Position numbers and translations under genes: made by a program
Notes under the pieces: generated by a model
Told to the model about the DNA's origin: nothing
The model's input: only the letters and a program-made list of their open reading frames with translations
Databases searched by the model: none
Shown: positions 22,001-29,860 of the stretch, piece after piece
Numbering within the stretch: position 1 is the first letter of the stretch
Layout: every line of letters begins with the position of its first letter
Origin: DAOUMF01 sp034411955
Lineage (GTDB): Bacteria > Chloroflexota > Dehalococcoidia > SM23-28-2 > RBG-16-64-32
Direction of reading: 5' to 3'
DNA length: 39,661 nt
Assembly (NCBI GenBank): GCA_034411955.1
Contig: DAOUMF010000084.1
Location: forward strand, 1 to 39,661

Positions 22001-22855
22001 TCACGCCGCGGGGCTGTCGATGGAGCGGGGAGGCTGCCGCGACGTGGCCCAGATGAACACCAGCGTGAGCAGCAGTGCCGGGAAGCCCAGCACGGTCAAC
22101 GCCAAATAGTTGCGTATGGGAACCCACATCGCCTCCACGCCCAGGTCCAGCAGGCCGGAGACGAACGGATCCGCCTCCTCCTGTGCTGTCCGAAAGCCGA
22201 AGCGGATGGCCACCGCCGTTGCCAGGGAGGGCAGGGCCGTCGCTATGGTCACTATGCTGAGGGCGATGAGCCGTCCCCAGGACCGCCCCGAGGCCAGGAG
22301 CGCCACGCCTAGCGCCGCCGAGAGGAAACCGAGAACGGCGGCCGCCACCACGAAGCGGTCGTGGTTCTTGGCCGTGATCAGACCCAGACCCCGCCGAAGG
22401 GCACCTGTGATGGAGATGGCCTCGATGTCCTGCTCCGCCTTAGGGTCGCCCGCCGCCCAGGCCGACATGCCATCCTCGTAGAGCCGAGCCGCTGCCCCCT
22501 CCAGGACGCGCTCTCGTAACGTCGTCCCCTCCAGGGAGAGGGCTTCGTCGCGGGAGAGCTCCACCGGGATCGGGAAGTCGGGTACGCGCACCGGGTCCGC
22601 CTCTCCCTGCTGAGCCTCTTCCCGCAGCGCGGCCTGGAGGTCCGGCAGGATGGCGTCGATGTTGGTGCTGACGGCGACACTGCGCCCCAGCAAGCGCTGC
22701 CCCGCGCCCTCGGAGCTGAGTTGGACGGCGTTAATGGCCAGGAACAGCAGCGCCAGCGTAACCGCCAGCAAGGTGCCGACCAGCCACTGAGAGGCGATCC
22801 GGATCAGCGGTGTGACGGCGGCTGGGCCGGGCTCACGCGCGGGCGGAACGCTCAC
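22001..22855 (-). CDS. Four-helix membrane protein of unknown function
   Basis: This is a 284-residue protein with a membrane helix near 23-46, a soluble extracytoplasmic-type domain (about 47-160, with DFPIPVELSRDEALSLEG), and three more helices near 167-188, 194-215 and 250-272. I do not recognise the family. The start is GTG 22855, whose GTGA overlaps the stop of the RDD gene by 4 bp, indicating translational coupling. The two probably act together in the membrane. The large N-terminal loop could sense or bind a ligand; that is speculative. Confidence 0.75.
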   Translation of the reverse strand: MSVPPAREPGPAAVTPLIRIASQWLVGTLLAVTLALLFLAINAVQLSSEGAGQRLLGRSVAVSTNIDAILPDLQAALREEAQQGEADPVRVPDFPIPVELSRDEALSLEGTTLRERVLEGAAARLYEDGMSAWAAGDPKAEQDIEAISITGALRRGLGLITAKNHDRFVVAAAVLGFLSAALGVALLASGRSWGRLIALSIVTIATALPSLATAVAIRFGFRTAQEEADPFVSGLLDLGVEAMWVPIRNYLALTVLGFPALLLTLVFIWATSRQPPRSIDSPAA

Positions 22856-23337
22856 GGCAGTTCAACCACCACCGTATCGGCCAGACGGTCGTGGAGCGTG
22901 CGACGCTCGCGATCGAATAGGGCTATGACGATACCCAGGAACAGCGGCGCTGCCGAGGCCGCGTAGCCCAGCAGGCGCAGGGCAGAGCGCCCCAGGGAGA
23001 CCCGCCCGCCCGCGCGAGATAGGACCTTGATGTGCACGGCCATCTTGCCGATGGTCTGGCCCCGCCAACTCCAGAGGAGGATGTGGTACAGGGGCAGGAA
23101 GGCCAGGATATAGGACAGAAGCACCGCAGCGGCCACATAGGGAGCCCGGTCAGACAGGTTGCCGTCGTTGAAGTGGCTGTCTACCACCAGGTAAGCGCCG
23201 GTGCCGGCCCCGAACAGCATCCCGAACGACACGAGGACCATGATGTCGAGGAGGAAGGCGACGATGCGGAGCTGGAGGCTAGCGTAGGCAAGAGCAACGG
23301 GTTGGTGTACTGCGGCGGCCCTTCGGGATGGAGCCAT
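22852..23337 (-). CDS. RDD family membrane protein
   Basis: This is a 161-residue protein with the RDD-domain pattern: helix LQLRIVAFLLDIMVLVSFGM with the conserved Arg and Asp, a second helix AAAVLLSYILAFLPLYHILL, WRGQTIGKMAVHIKV, and a final RRTLHDRLADTVVV. The family is linked to Na+/H+ exchange in a few members; most have no known role. The first ATG, 23337, has no SD, and an extended -10 lies 11 nt upstream, so the mRNA is probably leaderless. It is the first gene of a two-gene unit with the coupled membrane protein. Confidence 0.88.
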   Translation of the reverse strand: MAPSRRAAAVHQPVALAYASLQLRIVAFLLDIMVLVSFGMLFGAGTGAYLVVDSHFNDGNLSDRAPYVAAAVLLSYILAFLPLYHILLWSWRGQTIGKMAVHIKVLSRAGGRVSLGRSALRLLGYAASAAPLFLGIVIALFDRERRTLHDRLADTVVVELP

Positions 23338-23348
23338 TGTCAGGCGGG

Positions 23349-23367
23349 ATTATAGCACGGCGCCGTG
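23349..23367 (-). promoter_or_regulatory. Extended -10 promoter with spacer palindrome (RDD operon)
   Basis: On the minus strand, TGC-TATAAT (-10 at 23354-23349) lies 11 nt before ATG 23337, predicting a leaderless transcript. Immediately upstream in the spacer is the perfect palindrome CACGGCGCCGTG (23356-23367), a plausible operator. No good -35 is visible. Confidence 0.5.
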
Positions 23368-23535
23368 GTGCTGGGCGAAGGCCATGGCATCTTCACGATT
23401 TTCACCAATGCCACCATTGACTGGCGCTGGAAGGCCCTTGATACTATCGCGCGACAACTGCCGAATCCCGGCGCCGCTCTGTTGGTTACGCGTCCTGCTG
23501 CCGACCTAAGCGGACAGCCGCCCCGGCAAGCCTGA
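23356..23535 (+). other. Unassigned coding-like frame in the 23338-24005 gap
   Basis: The 668-bp gap holds the RDD promoter, a weak plus-strand promoter and this 59-codon frame, which opens after TAG 23353-23355 and ends at TGA 23533. With a GTG start at 23365 or 23368, neither with an SD, it reads GEGHGIFTIFTNATIDWRWK and then ALDTIARQLPNPGAALLV. The amino-acid sequence looks protein-like but I do not recognise it; it could be the 3' end of a decayed gene. In 23536-24005 I see no RNA gene or supported ORF. Confidence 0.25.
23417..23445 (+). promoter_or_regulatory. Weak candidate promoter upstream of the heptose operon
   Basis: TTGACT (23417-23422), a 17-nt spacer and GATACT (23440-23445) have the same -10 and spacing as the promoter of the MerB-like gene. 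If real it would give a leader of about 550 nt before hddC, which is long, so another promoter nearer the gene is possible. Confidence 0.25.
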
Positions 23536-24005
23536 AGGCCCCCTTTCCGGTTCTTTCTCTCCGTTTTTTTCGCGTTCACCTGGGGCGTAGTCTGCGCCCT
23601 GGAGAGGCTTGCGGAGCGGCTCGTGTCTTGTCGCCATCACGGCATCGAAAGTAATAGGGGAGTCGGTACAGCGTCCGGCGCTGGTCCGGTTCCCCTTCTT
23701 GTTTCGGCCCGCGATTGCTCCGCCCTGCTGCGCTCCAGGGCCACTGAATCTGAGGACGAAGGCGACGTCAGTATACGCTGGGCGGCTTTCCTGGAGGGCG
23801 TAGAGCCGCGGAACAGAGCGGCGAGCGCGAAAGTCGTCGCAACCGAGGCATGTCCCATAACGTCGCCCTATCACCGTCCGTGCCGTTGTCGGGCGTGGTG
23901 GCTACCGTGGGCAACCTGGATGCAAGACCCTGAGGTGTTGGCAGAGTGGCGCCACCACGCCCGGACGGTATTCGTAGAGCGGAGGAGCGTTCGGGGGATA
24001 CGGCA

Positions 24006-24707
24006 ATGCAGATGCTGATCCTGGCCGGCGGGCAGGGCAGCCGGCTGCGACCGCTCACCGAGCGGCTGCCCAAGTGCATGGTGCCAGCGGGGGGCAAGCC
24101 GTTTTTGGAGCACCAGCTCCGGCTCCTGGCCTCACGCGGCGTGCGCGACATCGTCCTCTGCGTGGGCTACCTGGGCGAGCGGGTACTGGAGCGCTTCGGC
24201 AACGGGCACCACCTCGGCGTCAACCTGACCTACGCCTGGGAGCGTGACGGGCCACTGGGCACTGCCGGCGCTATCCAGAACGCGCAGGCGCTACTGGCAC
24301 CGGAGTTCTTCGTCACCTACGGGGACTCCTATCTTCTCCTGGACTACCGGGTGATCATGAAGCGCTTTGGTGAGTCGGATGCCCTGGCGATGATGGTGAT
24401 CTACCGCAACGAAGACCGACTGGAACGCAGCAACGTTGTGGTGCGCGACGGCCATGTGACCGCCTACGACAAGACGACACGGCTCCCGGGGATGGTGTAC
24501 GTGAATGAGGGGCTGTCCGTGCTGCGGCGCCGCGCCCTGAGGCTGATCCCGCCCGGCATCCCTTTCTCCCAGGAGCAGTTCTTCCAGATGCTGATACGGC
24601 GCCGACAACTCCTGGCATACGAGACGGAGCAGCGCTTCTACGAGATCGGCTCCCGTCAGGGGTTGGAGGAGTTCCGCCGTCTGAACGTCGCAGGAGGGCC
24701 ATCATGA
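24006..24707 (+). CDS. hddC: Heptose-1-phosphate guanylyltransferase-type nucleotidyltransferase
   Basis: This 233-residue sugar-phosphate nucleotidyltransferase has the signature LILAGGQGSRLRPLTERLPKC at the N-terminus, DGPLGTAGAIQNA, and the metal-binding Asp in VTYGDSYLLLDY. It fits HddC, which makes GDP-D-glycero-alpha-D-manno-heptose from the 1-phosphate. The pathway assignment rests mainly on context: hddA overlaps its stop by ATGA, and gmhA and gmhB follow. The start is ATG 24006 after GGGGG; the in-frame ATG 23946 would add 20 non-conserved residues. A glucose or mannose-1-phosphate specificity is the alternative if the context misleads. Confidence 0.85.
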   Translation: MQMLILAGGQGSRLRPLTERLPKCMVPAGGKPFLEHQLRLLASRGVRDIVLCVGYLGERVLERFGNGHHLGVNLTYAWERDGPLGTAGAIQNAQALLAPEFFVTYGDSYLLLDYRVIMKRFGESDALAMMVIYRNEDRLERSNVVVRDGHVTAYDKTTRLPGMVYVNEGLSVLRRRALRLIPPGIPFSQEQFFQMLIRRRQLLAYETEQRFYEIGSRQGLEEFRRLNVAGGPS

Positions 24708-25690
24708 TCGTCACCCGTACCCCCTTCCGCGTCTCCCTGGGCGGTGGTGGCACCGATCTTCCGTCCTACTACAGCCGCTACGGAGGCTTCGTCGTCAGCG
24801 CGGCGATTAACCGGCATGTGTACGTGATGGTCAACCGCCGCTTTGAGGACAACATCCGGGTCAGCTATTCGCAGACGGAGATCGTGGACGGCCCGGACGA
24901 CGTGCAGCACCCCATCGTGCGGGAGGCGCTGAGGTTCACCGGCCTGGAGAAGAACCTGGAGATCGTCTCCATCGCCGATCTGCCGGCGAACACCGGCCTC
25001 GGCTCCTCCTGCGCCTTCACCGTCGGCCTCCTCAACGCCCTGCACACCCTGAAGCGGGAGCACCTGCCTTTGGAGGAGCTGGCGGAGGAGGCCTGCCACA
25101 TCGAGATCGACCGGCTGGGGGAGCCCATCGGCAAGCAGGACCAGTACATCGCAGCCTTTGGCGGCATCACCTGCCTGGAGATCGACCGCGAGGGAGGCGT
25201 GCGACCCTACTCCCTGGAACTGCCGGAGGAGGTGATCCAGGAACTGGAGAACAACACGGCGGTGTTCTACACAGGTATCCAGCGCAGCGCCTCCGACGTG
25301 CTTAGCCATCAGAGCAAGGCGACGGAGGCCAAAGACGAGCGTGTGACCCAGGCGCTGCACATGATCAAAGACATCGGGCGAGAGATACGGACAGCGCTGG
25401 GCCGCGGCGATTTGACTCGCTTCGGCATGCTGATGAACGAGCACTGGCAGGCCAAGAAGGGCCTGTCCGATAAGGTGACCTCCAGCAAACTGGATCGCTG
25501 GTATGAGACTGCCATGTCCCACGGGGCCCTCGGCGGCAAGGTCATGGGAGCGGGCGGAGGCGGCTTCTTCATGTTCTACTGCCCCAATGGTGCAAAGAGC
25601 CGCCTGCGAGAAGCCTTGACCGCCGAGGGTCTCAAAGAGATGCGCATGGGGATCGATTTCGAGGGCTCCAAGGTCCTTGTCAACTTCTAG
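24704..25690 (+). CDS. hddA: D-glycero-alpha-D-manno-heptose-7-phosphate kinase, GHMP family
   Basis: This is a 328-residue GHMP kinase beginning MIVTRTPFRVSLGGGGTDLP, the sugar-binding N-terminal motif of HddA/FkgP-type kinases. The ATP-binding GLGSSCAFTVGLLNAL lies near residue 100, and the C-terminal motif VMGAGGGGFFMFYC closes the active site. In the GDP-heptose route it phosphorylates C1 of heptose-7-phosphate to the 1,7-bisphosphate. It overlaps hddC by 4 bp (ATGA), so translation is coupled. The next gene, gmhA, begins 13 bp after its stop. Confidence 0.92.
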   Translation: MIVTRTPFRVSLGGGGTDLPSYYSRYGGFVVSAAINRHVYVMVNRRFEDNIRVSYSQTEIVDGPDDVQHPIVREALRFTGLEKNLEIVSIADLPANTGLGSSCAFTVGLLNALHTLKREHLPLEELAEEACHIEIDRLGEPIGKQDQYIAAFGGITCLEIDREGGVRPYSLELPEEVIQELENNTAVFYTGIQRSASDVLSHQSKATEAKDERVTQALHMIKDIGREIRTALGRGDLTRFGMLMNEHWQAKKGLSDKVTSSKLDRWYETAMSHGALGGKVMGAGGGGFFMFYCPNGAKSRLREALTAEGLKEMRMGIDFEGSKVLVNF

Positions 25691-25703
25691 CGAGGGAGGG
25701 GAG

Positions 25704-26327
25704 ATGGTCATCCAGTCGGGCACCGTCATCGACGAGTACCTGAGGGCGATGGAGGGGGTGGGACACGGCCTTTCCCGGGCCCAGATCCAGCGGGCAGTCG
25801 ACTTCCTCTACGACTGCTGGCGCAGGGGAGGCGTCGTCTTCGCCGTCGGCAACGGCGGCTCCGCCTCCACGGCGACCCACCTGGCCTGCGATCTGGCCAA
25901 AGCGACGATCGTGCCCGGGCGACGGCGTCTGAAGACGGTGTCCCTGGTGGACAACATCCCTCTCAACAGCGCCTGGACCAACGACAGCGGCTTCGCCAGC
26001 GTCTTCGCGGAGCAGCTCGAGCCGTGGCTCACGGAAAGAGACGTGCTGGTGGCCCTGTCCGTGCACGGCGGCTCCGGAGAAGGTGACGCCGGGCCCTGGT
26101 CGCAGAACCTGCCGCGGGCGGTGGCCCTCGCCCGCCAGCGGGGAGCGCGGGTGATCGGGCTGAGCGGTTTCGGGGGCGGCGCCCTAGCCCGTTCGGCCGA
26201 TGTCTGCATCGTCGTCCCCGTCGATTCGGAACCCCTGGGGACGCCCCTGGTGGAGTCATGGCACGTCGCCATTCATCACCTGCTGTGCACGGCGCTGCGC
26301 CGACGCATCGAGGAAGAGGGCGAGTAA
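25704..26327 (+). CDS. gmhA: Sedoheptulose-7-phosphate isomerase
   Basis: This SIS-domain isomerase of 207 residues converts sedoheptulose-7-phosphate to D-glycero-D-manno-heptose-7-phosphate, the first committed step. The phosphosugar-binding loop is AVGNGGSASTATHLACDLAK and the second SIS motif is ALSVHGGSGEG. The end, SWHVAIHHLLCTALRRRI, matches the family. ATG 25704 follows GGGAGGGGAG; the longer open frame overlaps hddA and is not needed. Length is normal for GmhA. Confidence 0.93.
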   Translation: MVIQSGTVIDEYLRAMEGVGHGLSRAQIQRAVDFLYDCWRRGGVVFAVGNGGSASTATHLACDLAKATIVPGRRRLKTVSLVDNIPLNSAWTNDSGFASVFAEQLEPWLTERDVLVALSVHGGSGEGDAGPWSQNLPRAVALARQRGARVIGLSGFGGGALARSADVCIVVPVDSEPLGTPLVESWHVAIHHLLCTALRRRIEEEGE

Positions 26328-26341
26328 GGAGACTGGCGGAG

Positions 26342-27055
26342 ATGGAGATTTTCCTGGACACGGCCAACTTGGAGGAGATCGAGTGCTGGCTGGACCGTGG
26401 GGTGTTGGACGGCGTCACCACCAACCCCAGCATCATGCTCAAAGACGGCGGCTATGACCTCCAGCGGCGGGCCCTAGAGATCGCCCGGCTGGTGACGCCG
26501 CGACCGGTCAGCGTGGAGGTCACCAGCAATGACCTGGATGAGATGGTACGCCAAGCGCGTATCTATGCGGAGTGGGCGGCCAACATAGTGGTAAAGATAC
26601 CCGTCATCAACGAATTTGGCCGGCCCTGCCTTGGAGTGGTGCGGCAGTTGGAGAGGGAAGGCGTCCGAGTGAACATGACGGCGTGCCTCTCATACGGGCA
26701 AGCGTTGCTGGGGGCCAAGGCGGGCGCCACCTACGTCAGCATCTTCGGGGGACGCGTGTCGGACGAGGGGGGAGACGCCCCCGGGCTGATTAGCAGCGTC
26801 CGCGGTTGGCTGGACCTATGGGGCTCGCCCTCCAAGATTATCGTGGGCAGCATCCGCTCTACGATTGACGTTCAGAATGCGGCTCAGGCGGGCGCACATG
26901 TTATCACCGTGCCACCTCCTATCCTCGACAAGTTCATCGACCACAGATACAGCCGGGACACCGTGCGGGGGTTCAATGATGATGCGGCCAAGGCCCTGAG
27001 CAAGATGGAGGAGCTAGAGGCAGTGGCCGTGCGGGCGAGGAAGGAAGGCTCCTGA
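26342..27055 (+). CDS. Transaldolase / fructose-6-phosphate aldolase-like enzyme
   Basis: This 237-residue TIM-barrel enzyme is of the short transaldolase (TalC/FSA) type. It begins MEIFLDTANLEEIECWLDRG and continues GVTTNPSIMLKDGG; the Schiff-base lysine is K85 in NIVVKIPVI, the same number as in E. coli FSA. NMTACLSYGQALLGAKAGA and YVSIFGGRVSDEG also match. A transaldolase can form sedoheptulose-7-phosphate, the GmhA substrate, from fructose-6-phosphate and erythrose-4-phosphate, so its place between gmhA and gmhB suggests a dedicated precursor supply. The chosen ATG 26342 has GGAG 3-6 nt upstream, and a stronger AAGGAG further up. Its stop overlaps gmhB by 1 bp (TGATG). Confidence 0.9.
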   Translation: MEIFLDTANLEEIECWLDRGVLDGVTTNPSIMLKDGGYDLQRRALEIARLVTPRPVSVEVTSNDLDEMVRQARIYAEWAANIVVKIPVINEFGRPCLGVVRQLEREGVRVNMTACLSYGQALLGAKAGATYVSIFGGRVSDEGGDAPGLISSVRGWLDLWGSPSKIIVGSIRSTIDVQNAAQAGAHVITVPPPILDKFIDHRYSRDTVRGFNDDAAKALSKMEELEAVAVRARKEGS

Positions 27056-27621
27056 TGCGGAGCTTCGCGGCCCTGGACCGTGACGGTACGCTCATCGAGG
27101 AGCGGCCCTACCTCGCCGATCCGGCCCAGGTGAGGCTTATCCCCGGGACGGCGGCGGGTCTGCGGGCGCTGCGTGACGCGGGCCTGAGGCTGGCTGTGGT
27201 GACAAACCAGTCCGGCGTCGGCCGCGGCTTCTTCGGCCTCGAAGCCGTTTCCCGCGTGAACGAACGGATGCTGTCCCTGCTCGCCGACGAGGGGGCGACC
27301 GTAGACGAGATCTTCGTCTGTCCCCATCGGCCCGACCAGAGCTGCGCTTGCCGCAAGCCGGGGACGCTGATGCTGGAAATGGCGGCTCGGCGGTTTGGCG
27401 CTCCGCCTTCGCAGGGGTTTGTGGTGGGTGACAAGCTGTGCGATATCGAGATGGGCCGCCGCGCTGGCGCCACCACCTTCCTAGTCCGCACTGGCTGGGG
27501 CCAGGAGACGGCGGCCCAGCCCCAGGCGCGGCCGCATTATCTGGCCGCCGACCTGCTGGACGCCGCACAGGTGATGCTGGCTCGGAGGGAAGTCGCCCAG
27601 CCGACGGTGTTGGCGCGATGA
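27055..27621 (+). CDS. gmhB: D-glycero-D-manno-heptose-1,7-bisphosphate 7-phosphatase
   Basis: This HAD-family phosphatase of 188 residues removes the 7-phosphate from heptose-1,7-bisphosphate. The nucleophile and acid are D8 and D10 in ALDRDGTL. The GmhB zinc site is C89-x-H91 with C97-x-C99 (CPHRPDQSCACRKPG). VVTNQSGVGRGFF and the acidic GDKLCDIEMGRRAGA complete the HAD motifs. It overlaps the transaldolase stop by one base, so the five genes hddC to gmhB form one coupled operon. Confidence 0.94.
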   Translation: MRSFAALDRDGTLIEERPYLADPAQVRLIPGTAAGLRALRDAGLRLAVVTNQSGVGRGFFGLEAVSRVNERMLSLLADEGATVDEIFVCPHRPDQSCACRKPGTLMLEMAARRFGAPPSQGFVVGDKLCDIEMGRRAGATTFLVRTGWGQETAAQPQARPHYLAADLLDAAQVMLARREVAQPTVLAR

Positions 27622-27741
27622 GCGATGTGGTCCCCTGGCGATGGGAGATACGGGCGCAGCTAGCGGAGTCCTGCGGTACGTCACTATCGGCGTGGCCTTC
27701 GTCGCTGGCGTTCGAAGGCGGACTGGGAGGCGCTGAACGAG

Positions 27742-29670
27742 ATGCGCACTTCACGGAGGAGACCGCGCCTCAAGCTGTGGGCAGCCGTTGCTGTGTTGGT
27801 TGCCCTCGTGTCCTACACGGCGGGCACTGCTGTTCGATTGTGGTTCACGTACGACGAGATGGGGGAGGCTAAGGGCCTGTTGCTTTCGGTGGAAACAGCG
27901 TTGCGGCAGGAAGGCCTGGACGCCTCCCCCGCCACACTGGCTGAGGCGGAATCGGAGGCGCTGAGCGCCCGCGGCAAGTTCCGCTCCGCCCGCGACCTGC
28001 TGGACGGGGATCCGCTCTTGCGCGTCGTTGGTTGGGTGCCCCTCATAGGCCCTCAGTTCTCGACTGCCGGAGCTCTCGCCGATATCGGCTACGAGGGCAG
28101 CGAGATGAGCCTTGAGGGCATCGCCGCCCTGCGCACCCTAGACGCCATCGAGGCTGACGACGAGGGAACCCTGGGGGAGAAGGTTGGGGTCTACCTTGAT
28201 GCAATCGAACCGCAGATGACCGCGGTGGAAGAAGGGCTTACCGTCATCCAGGAGAGGCGGAGAGGGATCGACACTCGCTGGATCTTGCCGCCCCTGTCCA
28301 GCTTCGTCCAGCAGCTTGATGCCCGGCTGGCCCGTGTCGAGGAATCCATCGATAGGTATCGTCATGGGCGCGCCGTTGCCGATCATCTCCTCGGCTTCCA
28401 GGGCCGGACGCAGTATCTCGTACTGGGGCTGGACAACACGGAGGTCCTTCCCGGCGGCGGTCTCATCGGCACGTACGGCGTCATCACCTTTGAGGACGGC
28501 CGGGTTGTTGAGCGCTCCTTCAACGAGGTTGAAGAACTCTATCAGAGATGGCAGGCGCTCAGCGGCGGCGAGTACATCGAACCGCCGAAACCGCTCAAGC
28601 GCTACTTGCTTCGGGACTGGACATGGAGCTTCGCTCTCGCCGACTGGTCGCCCGACTTCCCCTTATCGGCGCGCCAGGCCCTCTTCTTCTATGACCGCTC
28701 CGGGGCTGACTCCGTAGACGGGGCAATCGCAGTCGACTTCGTCGGGTTGGAGGGGCTGCTTGCCGTCCTGGGGCCGATGGAGGTGGAGGGCTACGGGGTG
28801 ACAGTCGACAGCGACAACGCGACGGAGGAGATCCTGGCCCGCATCGGGAAGCCCTTGCACCCCGAGGACGGCGAGCATGCCTTCGCTAGGGCCGTCGCCT
28901 CCGAAATCGTAGATCGCGCCCTGGTGGCGGAGCCGGACAAGTGGCTTCCCCTCCTAGAGATGATGGATCGGCTCACTGAAGAGAAGCATCTCCTTCTCTA
29001 CGCAAACGACCGCCAGGTTGAGGGCTCCGTGCGGGAGTTGGGCTGGGCCGGCCAGGTCAGGGATGGACCGGGGGACTACCTGATGGCGGTCGAGGCCAGC
29101 GTTCACAGCAGCAAGTTGAACCTGGTAGTCGAACGGGAGATGGACCTGCGCGTCGAGCTTGACGAGGCTGGCACTGCCCACAACGAGTTGATGCTGCGCT
29201 ATCGCAACGACTTGGACGACTGGGCCCGCGGCCGCGACCCGGACCTGGTGGTCCACATGCTGGACGGCTTCTATGGCGGCTATCTGCGCCTCCTGGCCCC
29301 GCCCCAGGCCAAGCTCCTGGAGGTGACCCTCGATGGTCGGCCAGCAGGAGCGGAAGAGATCACGCATGAGGTGGGCAAGGCATCCTTTGGCCGCTACCTG
29401 CCGCTGCCCAGGGACTCGCGGGCTGTCCTCATGTTCACCTACAGCGTACCCGCCGCCGTGAACACCTCCCAGGCCACTCACGAATACCGGCTGCTCATCC
29501 AGAAACAGCCGGGAGTGCGGGCCGCGCCTCTCAAGGTGGCTGTCACCTTACCCCCTGGCGCCGAGGTGGAGTCGGTGTCGCTGAACGGCGAACGGTTGTC
29601 AGACGATCCGCTGGAGATAGAGACGAGTCTCGCGGTGGATCAGGAGCTGGTTGTGCGGTATGGGCTCTGA
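27742..29670 (+). CDS. DUF4012 domain-containing membrane-anchored protein
   Basis: This is a 642-residue protein with an N-terminal basic stretch and one membrane helix (about 11-34, LWAAVAVLVALVSYTAGTA), then a long extracytoplasmic region. The DUF4012 core is recognisable by GLDNTEVLPGGGLIGTYGVI with FEDGRVV, followed by the DWSPDFPLSARQALFFYDRS and SVDGAIAVDFVGLEGLL segments. The C-terminal part is predicted beta-rich. The family is common in Chloroflexota, Actinobacteria and candidate phyla, usually next to glycan genes, but has no defined activity. ATG 27742 has GAG close upstream. A 120-bp gap separates it from gmhB. Confidence 0.88.
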   Translation: MRTSRRRPRLKLWAAVAVLVALVSYTAGTAVRLWFTYDEMGEAKGLLLSVETALRQEGLDASPATLAEAESEALSARGKFRSARDLLDGDPLLRVVGWVPLIGPQFSTAGALADIGYEGSEMSLEGIAALRTLDAIEADDEGTLGEKVGVYLDAIEPQMTAVEEGLTVIQERRRGIDTRWILPPLSSFVQQLDARLARVEESIDRYRHGRAVADHLLGFQGRTQYLVLGLDNTEVLPGGGLIGTYGVITFEDGRVVERSFNEVEELYQRWQALSGGEYIEPPKPLKRYLLRDWTWSFALADWSPDFPLSARQALFFYDRSGADSVDGAIAVDFVGLEGLLAVLGPMEVEGYGVTVDSDNATEEILARIGKPLHPEDGEHAFARAVASEIVDRALVAEPDKWLPLLEMMDRLTEEKHLLLYANDRQVEGSVRELGWAGQVRDGPGDYLMAVEASVHSSKLNLVVEREMDLRVELDEAGTAHNELMLRYRNDLDDWARGRDPDLVVHMLDGFYGGYLRLLAPPQAKLLEVTLDGRPAGAEEITHEVGKASFGRYLPLPRDSRAVLMFTYSVPAAVNTSQATHEYRLLIQKQPGVRAAPLKVAVTLPPGAEVESVSLNGERLSDDPLEIETSLAVDQELVVRYGL

Positions 29671-29860
29671 GACGCAGGTTGGAGCTGAGGTCATCGCAGA
29701 TGGCCATGGGCGCGGGGCAGCACTTCCGGAGGGCGAAACTGGGATGATGTCGACCCGTCGCAACCGTGACCGGCTGGAGGGGCCGGCTGAGGCTCGCTCG
29801 GCTGGTTTGCCGTCGCCCAGGGGGACTTCTGTTGCGCGCCGAGAGGGGGGAGCCCGGTGA
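29660..29860 (+). CDS. Possible small ORF bridging DUF4012 and the epimerase
   Basis: A 66-residue frame from ATG 29660 fills the 186-bp gap: it starts inside the end of the DUF4012 gene and its TGA overlaps the GTG start of the epimerase (GTGA). AGGAG lies about 13 nt before ATG. The coupling at both ends is suggestive, but the product (MGSETQVGAEVIADGHGRGA and an Arg/Gly-rich remainder) matches nothing I know and could be chance. Confidence 0.3.
   Translation: MGSETQVGAEVIADGHGRGAALPEGETGMMSTRRNRDRLEGPAEARSAGLPSPRGTSVARREGGAR

Noticed and set aside
23536..24005. tRNA or riboswitch in the large gap before hddC
   Set aside because: I looked for cloverleaf and T-loop patterns and for known riboswitch cores and saw none; a covariance-model search would be decisive.
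24656..25729. 357-codon minus-strand frame opposite hddA
   Set aside because: Antisense shadow of a clear GHMP kinase.
27618..27872. ATGA-coupled ORF after gmhB
   Set aside because: It overlaps the start of DUF4012 by about 130 bp in another frame, is Cys/His/Gly-rich and has no domain.
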